Shown here: in pieces, positions 27,884 to 36,960 of the stretch | How the letters are laid out: every line of letters starts with the position of its first letter | How positions within the stretch are numbered: the stretch's first letter is position 1 | From: CAZSDP01 sp964605665 | GTDB taxonomy: Bacteria; Planctomycetota; UBA8108; UBA1146 | Length of the DNA stretch: 64,000 nt | Reading direction: 5' to 3' | Assembly (NCBI GenBank): GCA_964605665.1 | Contig: CAZSDP010000003.1 | Coordinates: 1-64,000 of the forward strand | Translations under genes and position numbers: made by a program | Notes under the pieces: generated by a model | Told to the model about the DNA's origin: nothing | The model's input: the letters and a program-made list of their open reading frames with translations, nothing else | The model's database searches: none

Positions 27884-29569
27884 TCACGCCAAGGGGAGTC
27901 GCTGCGGGGTGTCGATCCAAAGATGTTCATAGATCGCGACTCCCACCAAGGCCAGGAGTGCGGCGACCGCGGAAACGACCGGATTCTCCGTCCAAAGCAG
28001 GGAAATCGCCAAGAGATGGCCCAGGCCGAGGGAGGCACCATAGAGCCACCATCCACGTGAGCCGCTCACCAACAATCGGCGAGCTCGAGAAGCGGCATCG
28101 CTCGCATGACGTCCGTGCAACTCCGCGACGATCAACAGAGCATCGACCCCCACTGCGATCGCCAAGATCGGAGCGAGTTCGGAAAGCTCACTGGGGGAGA
28201 CAATCAGCAAAGTGGCGCAACCCGCGACGAACGCCTGAACCAGCAAGTGCACCGGAACCAACGGGGATTGCCACAAGTCTCGCCCCTTCGCCTGACCGAA
28301 AAGCCAACCTGAGTACGCGGCGGTGGCGGCGGCGAGAATCCCCCCGACGATGCTCCACCCACCCCCGGGGGAACCCGGGAAGAAAAACCACCCCGTGAGG
28401 AGAATGCCGTAGGCGGTGATGATGTAGGCGCCTCGAACGAGCCATGAACTCCATTGCGGGCGCAGCAAGACCCAATGAAATCGCTCTGGGCGCTTCAAGT
28501 CGGCAACGAGCAGCCCTCCGGTGACCGCTAAGAAAATGAGTGCGATCAGGACTCCGAGAGAAAATGCGCTCTTCAGGAACTCCTCTGGCATCCCGGTAAA
28601 TCCGAGAACTGCCGGAACCAAGAAGCCCCCCGCCGCGATCGACTTAGTGAACAGGTAACCGCTGACTTTCCAACCCCAGCTCGCCGCATGTCGTTGAGCG
28701 ATGTCAAAAGTCCGAACCGGACCAGAACTCGACGTGGGTCCGGGAAACTCCACCGAAGTACGTCGAGTCACCGCGGAAGTCGCAGCCCCCCCCGCTGTCT
28801 TCAAAGAGAGCTGCGCATCGGAATTGGAATCGGTTCCATTACTGTGCTGCGTTGCGCTCGCAGGTGTGCTCAACTTCTGCACGAATCTCGCCAGGCTACC
28901 CTCTCCCAAACCCGCCGCGAGTTCTTGCTGACGATCGACCGCATCGAGGGGACGCTCTCCCCAAAGAGTGCGGCTAGCCCGGCGAGCAGCGAAGGGATCG
29001 AGAGCTTGACGATCCCCCTCGATATAGGCGAGTTTCGGATGGGTTCCCTTCTCCGGTCTACGAACGGTCGTCTGTTCCTGAGCATGCAACCGAGCGATCT
29101 TCGACTCGGGGTCGGAAAGATCACCCGTGATGATCGCTTCGGCGGGACAGACCACGACACACGCCGGCTCCCGACCGACATCGACGCGGTGGGCACAGTA
29201 GTTACACTTCGTCGCGGTTCCCGATTCCGGGTGGAGAGTGATCGCATCGTAGGGGCAAGCCTGCATACATGCTTTACAACCGATGCATCGATCTGGAGCG
29301 AAGTCGACAATCCCATCGGCACGCGTCTCCAGACTCGCGGTCGGGCAAATCTCCACACAAGGTGCATGTGCGCAGTGATTGCAGCGCAAGACGTGGAATC
29401 CGCGGGTCACTTCGGGCCAAGTCCCCTTTTCGAGGTATTGCACCCAAGTCTTGTTGATCCCAATCGGGTCGGAATGCTCCGTCTTGCAGGCGACGGTGCA
29501 GGCATGACAACCGATGCAACGTCGATTATCGATGATGAAACCATAGTTGGGGGTCCGTGTCCTCGTCAT
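27884..29569 (-). CDS. Fused FeS electron-transfer and NrfD membrane subunit
   Basis: This 561-residue protein joins two subunits that are usually separate. Residues 1-150 form a DmsB/PsrB-like four-cluster ferredoxin with 16 cysteines in four sets (18/21/24/28, 63/66/71/75, 95/98/101/105, 122/125/137/141). A Ser/Thr-rich linker of about 120 residues leads to an NrfD/PsrC-like domain of about eight membrane segments from residue 290 (SGYLFTKSIAAGGFLVPAVLGF onward). It would pass electrons between the catalytic subunit encoded next and membrane quinone. It is the first gene of the pair. No maturation chaperone is adjacent. Confidence 0.9.
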   Translation of the reverse strand: MTRTRTPNYGFIIDNRRCIGCHACTVACKTEHSDPIGINKTWVQYLEKGTWPEVTRGFHVLRCNHCAHAPCVEICPTASLETRADGIVDFAPDRCIGCKACMQACPYDAITLHPESGTATKCNYCAHRVDVGREPACVVVCPAEAIITGDLSDPESKIARLHAQEQTTVRRPEKGTHPKLAYIEGDRQALDPFAARRASRTLWGERPLDAVDRQQELAAGLGEGSLARFVQKLSTPASATQHSNGTDSNSDAQLSLKTAGGAATSAVTRRTSVEFPGPTSSSGPVRTFDIAQRHAASWGWKVSGYLFTKSIAAGGFLVPAVLGFTGMPEEFLKSAFSLGVLIALIFLAVTGGLLVADLKRPERFHWVLLRPQWSSWLVRGAYIITAYGILLTGWFFFPGSPGGGWSIVGGILAAATAAYSGWLFGQAKGRDLWQSPLVPVHLLVQAFVAGCATLLIVSPSELSELAPILAIAVGVDALLIVAELHGRHASDAASRARRLLVSGSRGWWLYGASLGLGHLLAISLLWTENPVVSAVAALLALVGVAIYEHLWIDTPQRLPLA

Positions 29570-29804
29570 AGAACGAAGAGTACCCGAAGCGACGCGAAGG
29601 GTACAACGAGACGGCGAAGGTCTTCTCCGCTATTTTCGGGGGGAACACCGGTCAAAGCAGAGTGGCGTCCTTGACCGCCATCGAGATAGGTGCGACCTTC
29701 AAGCCCCCGAATCGGGCACATTCCCCCACGGGGACGCGGCGGTTGTCGCGGTAAACGGGCCCGCTCCGCTGGTCGAGAGCGTTGAATGAAGGAGTGACCG
29801 AGGC

Positions 29805-32672
29805 GTGACGTCTCAATCGCAACCCATCTCGAGCGAATTCGACGGGCCGAGACCTCCCGTGGAACCTCGGAGAGTCTTCCTCGGTCGCGAGCAGCCGCTG
29901 CTGGAGGCGGTGTCGGGGCGTCTCCTCCACCGCTCCACCCCAGCCCGGGATGGCGCAGCGATCGATCTCCGCGGCCTCTTGCTCCTCTTACCGGGCAAGC
30001 GAGCGGTGCGTCTCCTTCGTCAACGCCTGGTCGAAGACGCCGCTGAGCAAGGGCGCGGCGTTCTTCTTCCCAAAATGGTCACCCCCCAACAGTTTCGGTC
30101 GACTCTCTGCCGCGAGCGCCGACGAATCGCCACCCCACTGGAAACTCACCTCGCCTGGAATACAGCATTGGAAGCAGCCTCCCCGAAGAGCCGATCTCTC
30201 CTCCTTCCCGTCGATCTCACCATATCTTCTCCAGCCATCGCTCGACTTGCCCAGCGACTCGATCGACTGGCGAGGACCCTCGCAGAAGAGAGAATTCCCC
30301 TAGAGAACCCCGCTCGAATGGCGGAGAGCTCGGGAGCGACCGAAGACTTTGCCCGACTAAAGTTTTTTGAGGCTCTCGGAGAAGATGTGGCTCAACGCCT
30401 CCTCCGAGTGGAACGGTCGACGGAGTTTCAACTTGCAGAGGAGGAGTTCGAGGACCCAGGACAGGTGATCGCGATCGGACTCTTCGATCCTCGAGGAAGA
30501 GTTCGGGAGCTACTCCAACGCCTTCGTCATCTCGAAGTCTGGATCTACGGCGAGGAGAGTGAATCAGATCGATTCGATCATCACGGATCACTCCAGTCGC
30601 CGCTCCCGTCGGAAGATCCGCTCCAAACAGAGAGCGAAGGCGCCGTTCACCGATCGCACTCCTTCCCAGATGAGAATTTCTGGATTGCACGCGACCCTGC
30701 CGAGGCAGTGCGACTCGCGGTTGAGAAGGTGGAGCGCGCCAGAAATACTGGGCAATCCCCATCGATTTGCGTTCTCGATCGGGAACTCAAGCCATTGATC
30801 GTCGACCGCCTGCAACGCCGAGGATTCCGAGTGCACGACAATGCCAGCCGCTCGGTGCTACTCACTTCCCCCGGTCGGTTCATCACCGCGCTCCGCACCC
30901 TTCTCGAAGAGGAGCATTTCTCCGCCCTCGCAGCCTTCCTCCGGCATCCCAATGTGGAGGTTGCGGCAGAGCAGCGGCTCCCGACCTCGAAGAGTGGTGC
31001 CAGCCTTCTGAAGCTGGTCGACGAACTCTCGGCGACTTCCCTTCCTGGTCGCTGGAAATCCCTCCCCGACCGAGCGGAGTGGTTACGGCACTGCATCGCA
31101 CCGTGGGTCGATCGATTCCTCGGGCCAGCGCAACCGGTCGCTCGCTGGGCAGAACATATTGCGGAGCAGATCGACCGCACCTTCCCCGGGGAAGAAGAGA
31201 CCCCTGCAATCGAGATGATCCACTCCGCCATCGCCGAGCTCGCCGCGATCCCCGACCGGCTTGCCGATCCGCGAGGAGCGGTCGAAGCGTTGCGACTTCT
31301 CGAAGGCCAATTGGCAGAGCATTTCCTTCCTCTCCAAACCGAGGAGGGAGCGATCGAACTGATCGGTTGGCTCGAGGCAGAATTCGATCCTTCCCCTTCG
31401 CTGATCGTCATCGGTGCGAATGAGGGAACTCTTCCAACTCAGTCCTCGTCGATCGACCCCCTCCTCTCCAGGCAAGTCTGCCGAGCATTGCACCTCGATC
31501 GGGCGACCGAACAGCTCACTCGCGATGCGTGGATCGTGCACAATCTGTTACAAGGACAGAAACAGGTCACGTGGATTTCTTCGCGCCAGTCTCTCGAAGG
31601 CGAAGGACTCCATCCAACACGCTTCTGGCTCGAGGAGGAATCGACTCGAACCGAGCGAGTTCGTCGGTTCTACGGTGAGACCTCCGCACCTGCGATCTCC
31701 TCCCCCCTTCTCCCCTCCCAAGATGAAGGACCCGCGTTGGCGCTACCGACGCCGCACCAACCTGATCCACCGATCACGCGCGTTTCGGTCACCGGATTGG
31801 GGGAATACCTTCAGTGCCCATACACCTTCTATCTGCGAAGAGTGCTCAAACTCAAAGAAGTGAATGACCACTCTGACGAACTCGACCCCCTCCACTTCGG
31901 CAACCGGATCCATCACGTGCTCGAAGCACTCGGACGTGAGAAATCTCTCCTCGAAGTCGATGACGCGGAACAGATCACGGCTTTTCTCGATGAGACCCTC
32001 GCGGCGCATGTTCACCACACTCACGGGAGTCACCCCTCTGCGGTCGTCAGAATCCAACATGAACAGATGTCAGAGAGGCTCTCCGCATTCGCAGATTGGC
32101 AAGCGAACTCGGTTCGAGATGGCTGGAGAATCTACCGAGTCGAAGAGGAGATTCCCGCGCGATCCCCCAACTTCCCGATCAGCGATGATCTCATCTTCAC
32201 TCTGACCGGAATCATCGACCGCATCGACCTCCACGAAGATGGACGCAGAGTTCGGATCATCGACTACAAGACCGGCGAACAAGGCACCAGACCGCGTCAA
32301 GCGCATCAGAAGGGACGTGGACAGAATCTCACTTGGAAGAGCCTTCAGCTGCCCCTCTACCGCCACTTCTTGCCGCTGCTGGGCATCGAGCGAGCTGAGA
32401 CTGAAGTCGGGTTCGTTCTTCTGCCCCGGAACCCGAGCGAGATCGGCTTTGCAGCTGCTGATTGGCGAGAGGAAGACTTCGAACACGCGATCAGTACGGC
32501 CAAAGAGGCCCTCACCGCCATCCACCGCGGAATTTTCGGCCCACCGAAGCGGCTCTCTTCCCCGTGGGACAAGATCTTCGCGGGAGAAGAGGGGACCGGT
32601 GCCTCGACCCGATTGACCGATCGCCTTCAGGAAGATTCCCCCACCAACTCGCACGGAGAGGGAGTCGGATGA
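29805..32672 (+). CDS. AddB-like nuclease subunit of a helicase-nuclease pair
   Basis: The 955-residue protein has an inactive-helicase N-terminal part resembling alphaproteobacterial AddB (LLLLLPGKRAVRLL in place of a Walker A). It ends in a PD-(D/E)XK nuclease domain: SVTGLGEYLQCPYTFYLRR around residue 660, GIIDRID near 804, IIDYKTG near 818, and QLPLYRHF. With AddA it would process double-strand DNA breaks for RecA. Only the first of the four Cys expected for an AddB iron-sulfur cluster is evident, so a cluster is unlikely. The start is a GTG at 29805 with GGAG 11 bases upstream. Its stop overlaps addA by ATGA. Confidence 0.82.
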   Translation: MTSQSQPISSEFDGPRPPVEPRRVFLGREQPLLEAVSGRLLHRSTPARDGAAIDLRGLLLLLPGKRAVRLLRQRLVEDAAEQGRGVLLPKMVTPQQFRSTLCRERRRIATPLETHLAWNTALEAASPKSRSLLLPVDLTISSPAIARLAQRLDRLARTLAEERIPLENPARMAESSGATEDFARLKFFEALGEDVAQRLLRVERSTEFQLAEEEFEDPGQVIAIGLFDPRGRVRELLQRLRHLEVWIYGEESESDRFDHHGSLQSPLPSEDPLQTESEGAVHRSHSFPDENFWIARDPAEAVRLAVEKVERARNTGQSPSICVLDRELKPLIVDRLQRRGFRVHDNASRSVLLTSPGRFITALRTLLEEEHFSALAAFLRHPNVEVAAEQRLPTSKSGASLLKLVDELSATSLPGRWKSLPDRAEWLRHCIAPWVDRFLGPAQPVARWAEHIAEQIDRTFPGEEETPAIEMIHSAIAELAAIPDRLADPRGAVEALRLLEGQLAEHFLPLQTEEGAIELIGWLEAEFDPSPSLIVIGANEGTLPTQSSSIDPLLSRQVCRALHLDRATEQLTRDAWIVHNLLQGQKQVTWISSRQSLEGEGLHPTRFWLEEESTRTERVRRFYGETSAPAISSPLLPSQDEGPALALPTPHQPDPPITRVSVTGLGEYLQCPYTFYLRRVLKLKEVNDHSDELDPLHFGNRIHHVLEALGREKSLLEVDDAEQITAFLDETLAAHVHHTHGSHPSAVVRIQHEQMSERLSAFADWQANSVRDGWRIYRVEEEIPARSPNFPISDDLIFTLTGIIDRIDLHEDGRRVRIIDYKTGEQGTRPRQAHQKGRGQNLTWKSLQLPLYRHFLPLLGIERAETEVGFVLLPRNPSEIGFAAADWREEDFEHAISTAKEALTAIHRGIFGPPKRLSSPWDKIFAGEEGTGASTRLTDRLQEDSPTNSHGEGVG

Positions 32673-35600
32673 TTTCGCAGTTTCCTTGCCATCGCCTGAT
32701 CCGAGCCTCCGCAGGGTCTGGCAAAACCTACGATCTGGTCCACCGTTACATCGGTCTGATCTCAACGGGAGTCGACCCGACCCGGATCTTGGCGACCACC
32801 TTTACCAGAAAGGCTGCCGGAGAGATCCTCGGAAGGATTTTGCTCCGACTCGCCGAAGCGACGATCGATACCGAAAAACGCGCGGAGATGAATCGGTCGC
32901 TTCCGGGCCCGCTCGACGGTGAAAGCACCGAAGCGCTCCTTCGGTCGATGTGCCGAAAACTCCCCGAGCTGCAGATCGAAACTCTCGACGCGGTCTTCCA
33001 TCGCATCGCATCTGTTCACTCCCTAGAACTCGATCTTCCTCCAGACTGGAAGATCGGAGATCAGGCGACACTCGCTCGAATTCGCCAACGAGCGATTCAT
33101 GATTGGCTCGAAAAAGACCCAGCGGTCGCCCTCGAGGTGATGAGGCGGTTGAGTCGCGGAGATCTTCAACGATCGGTGACGAAGCAGGTCGATGAGTTGA
33201 TCGTCGAGCTTCATTCATTGTGGATCGAGTCTCCAGAGAAAGCCTGGGATACCTTCGTCGTTCCTCCCGCTCCGGGAAACGATGAGTTGAAAGACGCCGT
33301 CTGTTCACTCAAGTCACTCTCGATTCCTCAAACAAAAAGTGGGGCTCCCAGAAAGCGCTACAAGAACGCCCACCAGAAGATCTTGGAGACTCTGGAGACT
33401 GCGGACTACACACAGTTCATCAAACAGACCTTGATCCAAAAAGTCCTCGACCACTCGGGACGATTCGACTCGGCAGAGATTCCCTCCAGCTGGACCGAGG
33501 CGCTCGAGGTGCCGATCGAGTTTGCTCGCCATCAAGAGCTGAAGCACCTCACACAGCAGAATTGTGCGAGTCGTGACTTACTCGCCGCCTATGACCGGCT
33601 CGAGACCACTCGCCAAGATGACCAAGGACTCTATGACTTTTTGACCGTGACAAGACGGATCGCCGAGAGAAGTCTCACCGAGGAGATCCATGCGGTTTAT
33701 GAGAGAATCGACGGCCGCATCGACCATCTCTTACTCGATGAGTTTCAAGATACCTCTCTGCTCCAGTGGTGTGTTCTGGCACCGATCGTGGAGGAACTGA
33801 GCTCGGGGCCTCCTCTTGAGCGATCGGTCTTCTGTGTCGGCGATGCGAAACAGGCGATCTACGGCTGGCGAGGAGGACGACGGGAACTCTTCGATGTGGT
33901 CGAGAACTACCTCGGACCTGAGTCTTCCCGAAGCAAAGAGGTCAGTTTCCGTTCATCTCCGGTGATCCTCGATGTGGTCAATCAAGTCTTCTCCAAGGTC
34001 GAGATGAGCTTCGACGAGGAGCAGGATGCAGAGACCGCAAAGGAGTGGCGCGCCGACTTCCCACCACACCGTGCTCATCAAGAAGAACTTCCCGGGTACG
34101 CCGAACTCCGCATCGCGAGAGCAGACTCAGCAGGTGGGGCCCCGGGGCTCACCGTCTATCTCCGGGCGATAGAGACCGTCCTCGAGCTTCAGAACCGAGA
34201 TCCTGACTGCTCGATCGGAGTTCTCCTCCGCAAGAACAAACTGGTCGCTCCGATGATCGATCTACTGCGAGAAGCGGGGATCGATGCGAGTCAAGATGGG
34301 GGGAACCCACTCACCGATTCACCTGCGGTCAATCGCATCCTCGCGTGTCTGACCATCGCAGATCACCCGGGAGATCGCGCCTCCGCCTTCGCCGTCATCG
34401 AATCGCGTCTCGGTGAGTTCTTGGGACTCAGTGATCCGGCAGATGTCGGTCGAACCGCCGAGGTGGGACGCCGAATTCGCGCGGACCTATTGCAGGGCGG
34501 ATATGGTGAAACGGTGGCTCGCCTCGCTCAAGCGATCGCTCCATCGTGCAACGATCGCGATCGTTCACGACTTGAACAGTTGATTCGCTTTGCCGCTCGC
34601 TTTGATGACGAAAGAGGATTGCGCCCGCGTGAGTTCATCGAAAAAGTCTCACAAATTCCGATCGAGTCTCCATCCGGATCCCCCGTCAAAGTGATGACGA
34701 TGCATCGCTCAAAAGGGCTCGAATTCGATGCCGTGATTCTCCCGCAACTGGTCGATAGTTGGTTTTCACCCACTCCAAAAATGCTCGCTACCGCAAGTGA
34801 TCCGATCTTGCCCGCCGATCGGATCACCCGATATCCCAATGAAGCGCTTCGTCTCCTTTGCCCCGAACAGCTCGACCCGATCTATCAGCTCTACCGTAAG
34901 GAGAGGATCACCGAAGCGATCAGTCTCTTGTATGTTGCCCTGACCCGCGCTCGCCATGGTCTCTATCTTTGGGTTCCGGAGAGGAAGAAAGAGGGGAAGT
35001 CTCTCAACTTCGCCAAACTACTCCTCCAGAGCCTCTGCTCTGACCGCGAGGGGGAAAATGACCAGCAACTCGAGTTGGACGATGAAAGTGACCTTCCCAT
35101 CTTCCAAACAGGCGATGAAAATTGGATCGAGACTCTGCAGAAGACCTCCACAGCAGAACTCCCCAAGGGAGAAGATGCCCTGGTCGAAGCGACGATCGAC
35201 CTCTCCGACGAGGCCACGGTGCCAGAAGTGGGGCGATCTCCAGACACTCTGCCACCACCATCTCAGCGTCGATCAATCCCGCTCCAGACCTCAGTCGTGG
35301 ATCCACTCCAACTTGCAAAACGAAGGCGAGCGCGAAGACTGGGAATCGCCATCCACCGCCTGATCGAATCGATCACCTGGATCGAAGAGGGGGATCCCTC
35401 GGTCAGCGTGAATGAGAACGCGTCTCGTTTGGTCGGCGAGTACTTCCCATTTGCTGAACCGGCACTGGGTGCCGTTTTGCAGTTTCTGCAAATGCCAGAA
35501 GTTGAGGAACATTTCTCACAACTCCATACCCGAGCCCGCCTCACAGCGATCGCTGGTCGAGAACCGGACCACATCGATTGCGAACGCGAGTTCCTTTACG

Positions 35601-35887
35601 GACGCAATTCCCTCGACGCCACAACCCCCGAGATCGGCGTTGTCGATCGTTGCCATATCGCGTGGAGCCAAGGCATTCCGGTCGCAGCAGAGATCCTCGA
35701 CATCAAGTCGACCGCGACCGATGAACCGAGTGATGCTGAGTTGGAACGGATACGTGAGAGGTCGACTCTGCAACTCGAAGCCTACCGGGCCGCGATCGGA
35801 GAGTTGCTCCAACTCGAGGAGAGTCAGATCGTGGCGAAGCTACTGATCGCTCCCGGAGGTCAGATCGTACCGATCTCTTCGGAGTGA
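32669..35887 (+). CDS. AddA-like UvrD-family helicase/nuclease
   Basis: The ATG at 32669 overlaps the previous stop (ATGA) and has GAGAGGGAG upstream. The 1072-residue protein is a superfamily-1 helicase: Walker A ASAGSGKT (residues 12-19), LLLDEFQDTS (motif II), GDAKQAIYGWRGG (motif III), VMTMHRSKGLEFDAVILPQL (motif V) and YVALTRARHGLYLW (motif VI). A RecB-like nuclease domain ends the protein (DIKSTATDE, QLEAYRAAI). Together with the preceding gene it forms an AddAB-like double-strand-break resection enzyme. The order B-A and coupling fit AddAB operons. Confidence 0.87.
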   Translation: MISQFPCHRLIRASAGSGKTYDLVHRYIGLISTGVDPTRILATTFTRKAAGEILGRILLRLAEATIDTEKRAEMNRSLPGPLDGESTEALLRSMCRKLPELQIETLDAVFHRIASVHSLELDLPPDWKIGDQATLARIRQRAIHDWLEKDPAVALEVMRRLSRGDLQRSVTKQVDELIVELHSLWIESPEKAWDTFVVPPAPGNDELKDAVCSLKSLSIPQTKSGAPRKRYKNAHQKILETLETADYTQFIKQTLIQKVLDHSGRFDSAEIPSSWTEALEVPIEFARHQELKHLTQQNCASRDLLAAYDRLETTRQDDQGLYDFLTVTRRIAERSLTEEIHAVYERIDGRIDHLLLDEFQDTSLLQWCVLAPIVEELSSGPPLERSVFCVGDAKQAIYGWRGGRRELFDVVENYLGPESSRSKEVSFRSSPVILDVVNQVFSKVEMSFDEEQDAETAKEWRADFPPHRAHQEELPGYAELRIARADSAGGAPGLTVYLRAIETVLELQNRDPDCSIGVLLRKNKLVAPMIDLLREAGIDASQDGGNPLTDSPAVNRILACLTIADHPGDRASAFAVIESRLGEFLGLSDPADVGRTAEVGRRIRADLLQGGYGETVARLAQAIAPSCNDRDRSRLEQLIRFAARFDDERGLRPREFIEKVSQIPIESPSGSPVKVMTMHRSKGLEFDAVILPQLVDSWFSPTPKMLATASDPILPADRITRYPNEALRLLCPEQLDPIYQLYRKERITEAISLLYVALTRARHGLYLWVPERKKEGKSLNFAKLLLQSLCSDREGENDQQLELDDESDLPIFQTGDENWIETLQKTSTAELPKGEDALVEATIDLSDEATVPEVGRSPDTLPPPSQRRSIPLQTSVVDPLQLAKRRRARRLGIAIHRLIESITWIEEGDPSVSVNENASRLVGEYFPFAEPALGAVLQFLQMPEVEEHFSQLHTRARLTAIAGREPDHIDCEREFLYGRNSLDATTPEIGVVDRCHIAWSQGIPVAAEILDIKSTATDEPSDAELERIRERSTLQLEAYRAAIGELLQLEESQIVAKLLIAPGGQIVPISSE

Positions 35888-35928
35888 TCATCTCGACCTC
35901 TCAGCAGAGATCGGCGAGAATCCCCACC

Positions 35929-36870
35929 ATGTGGACATCAAAGTACATCGACTCCCATACCCTCGGAGAGCCGACTCGGCTGGTCTTGGAACCTCCCGAA
36001 GAACTCCGAGCACTCTCCGCCAAGGCGGGGGCAGAGGCTCTCACCTCTGAGCTGTTTCCGATCGCGCGTCGAGTGGTCGGCGAACCGCGAACATCCGATG
36101 CAGCTGTCGGCGCGTTCTTACTTCCGCCCCAAGACCCTTCGCACGACCACGCCGTACTCTTTTTCAATGACGTTGGGCCTCTCGCGATGTGTGTTCACGG
36201 GCTCATCGGAGTGATGGCGAGTCTTCGCTATCTGGGCGATCAGCAGAAGGAGACTCTCCTCTTTGAAACTCCTGCGGGAACGGTTCAAGCCTCTTCCCAT
36301 GAAGATGGCTCGATCTCCGTGGAAAATGTCCACAGTTATCGCTCCGCGACTCGCGTTCCGATCATCACTTCGAGTGGTCCCCTACGGGGTGAAATCGCTT
36401 GGGGTGGTAACTGGTTCTTCCATCTCGAATCTCCCCTGCCGATCGAATTAGAAAATCGCCAGTCGTTGCTCGATCTGACTCGGGAGATTCGCGTCGCGCT
36501 CGACGAGGGAGCATTGACTGGAGATGACGGCGCCCCCATCGATCACGTTGGGCTCTTTGAAAAGCCGGTGCGTTCAGAGAGTGGGCTCACCACCAAAAAC
36601 TTCGTCCTTTGCCCCGGTGGAGCCTTTGACCGATCGCCGTGTGGAACAGGAACGAGTGCTTGGCTCGCCGCTCGACATGCGGCGGGAGAACTGGAGCCAG
36701 GCGAAGTGGTCAGTGTGGAGAGTGTGATCGGTTCTCGCTTCGACGGCTCGATTCGTCTCGATGAAGCTGGCGCGGTGATTCCCAGCATTCGTGGAGCCGC
36801 TCATGTCGTCGCCGAGGGCCAACTGGTCGCAGAAGAGAGCGACCCTTTTCTCGGTGGTCTACCGAAATAA
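35929..36870 (+). CDS. Proline racemase/4-hydroxyproline epimerase family protein
   Basis: From the ATG at 35929 the product has 313 residues and begins with the family motif YIDSHTLGEPTRLV. A GTG at 35884 overlapping the addA stop would add 15 unrelated residues. Both catalytic cysteines appear conserved: Cys88 in AMCVHGLIG and Cys238 in DRSPCGTGTSAW. The usual first motif is MCGHG, so Gly to Val after the Cys is unusual. Family members epimerise 4-hydroxyproline or racemise proline without a cofactor. No hydroxyproline catabolic genes are nearby, so the substrate is open. Confidence 0.82.
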   Translation: MWTSKYIDSHTLGEPTRLVLEPPEELRALSAKAGAEALTSELFPIARRVVGEPRTSDAAVGAFLLPPQDPSHDHAVLFFNDVGPLAMCVHGLIGVMASLRYLGDQQKETLLFETPAGTVQASSHEDGSISVENVHSYRSATRVPIITSSGPLRGEIAWGGNWFFHLESPLPIELENRQSLLDLTREIRVALDEGALTGDDGAPIDHVGLFEKPVRSESGLTTKNFVLCPGGAFDRSPCGTGTSAWLAARHAAGELEPGEVVSVESVIGSRFDGSIRLDEAGAVIPSIRGAAHVVAEGQLVAEESDPFLGGLPK

Positions 36871-36960
36871 GGGCCGATCTTGAAGAACTCCGATCGTCCA
36901 AACCCCGAACCGCATCAACAAAACCAGTTGCACCGCGTACGGATCAGCATTCGACCGTCG

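Noticed and set aside
32462..32668. Upstream extension of AddA by 69 codons
   Set aside because: It would run inside the nuclease domain of the preceding gene in another frame; the ATG at 32669 has an ATGA overlap, a good ribosome site and begins the Walker A region.
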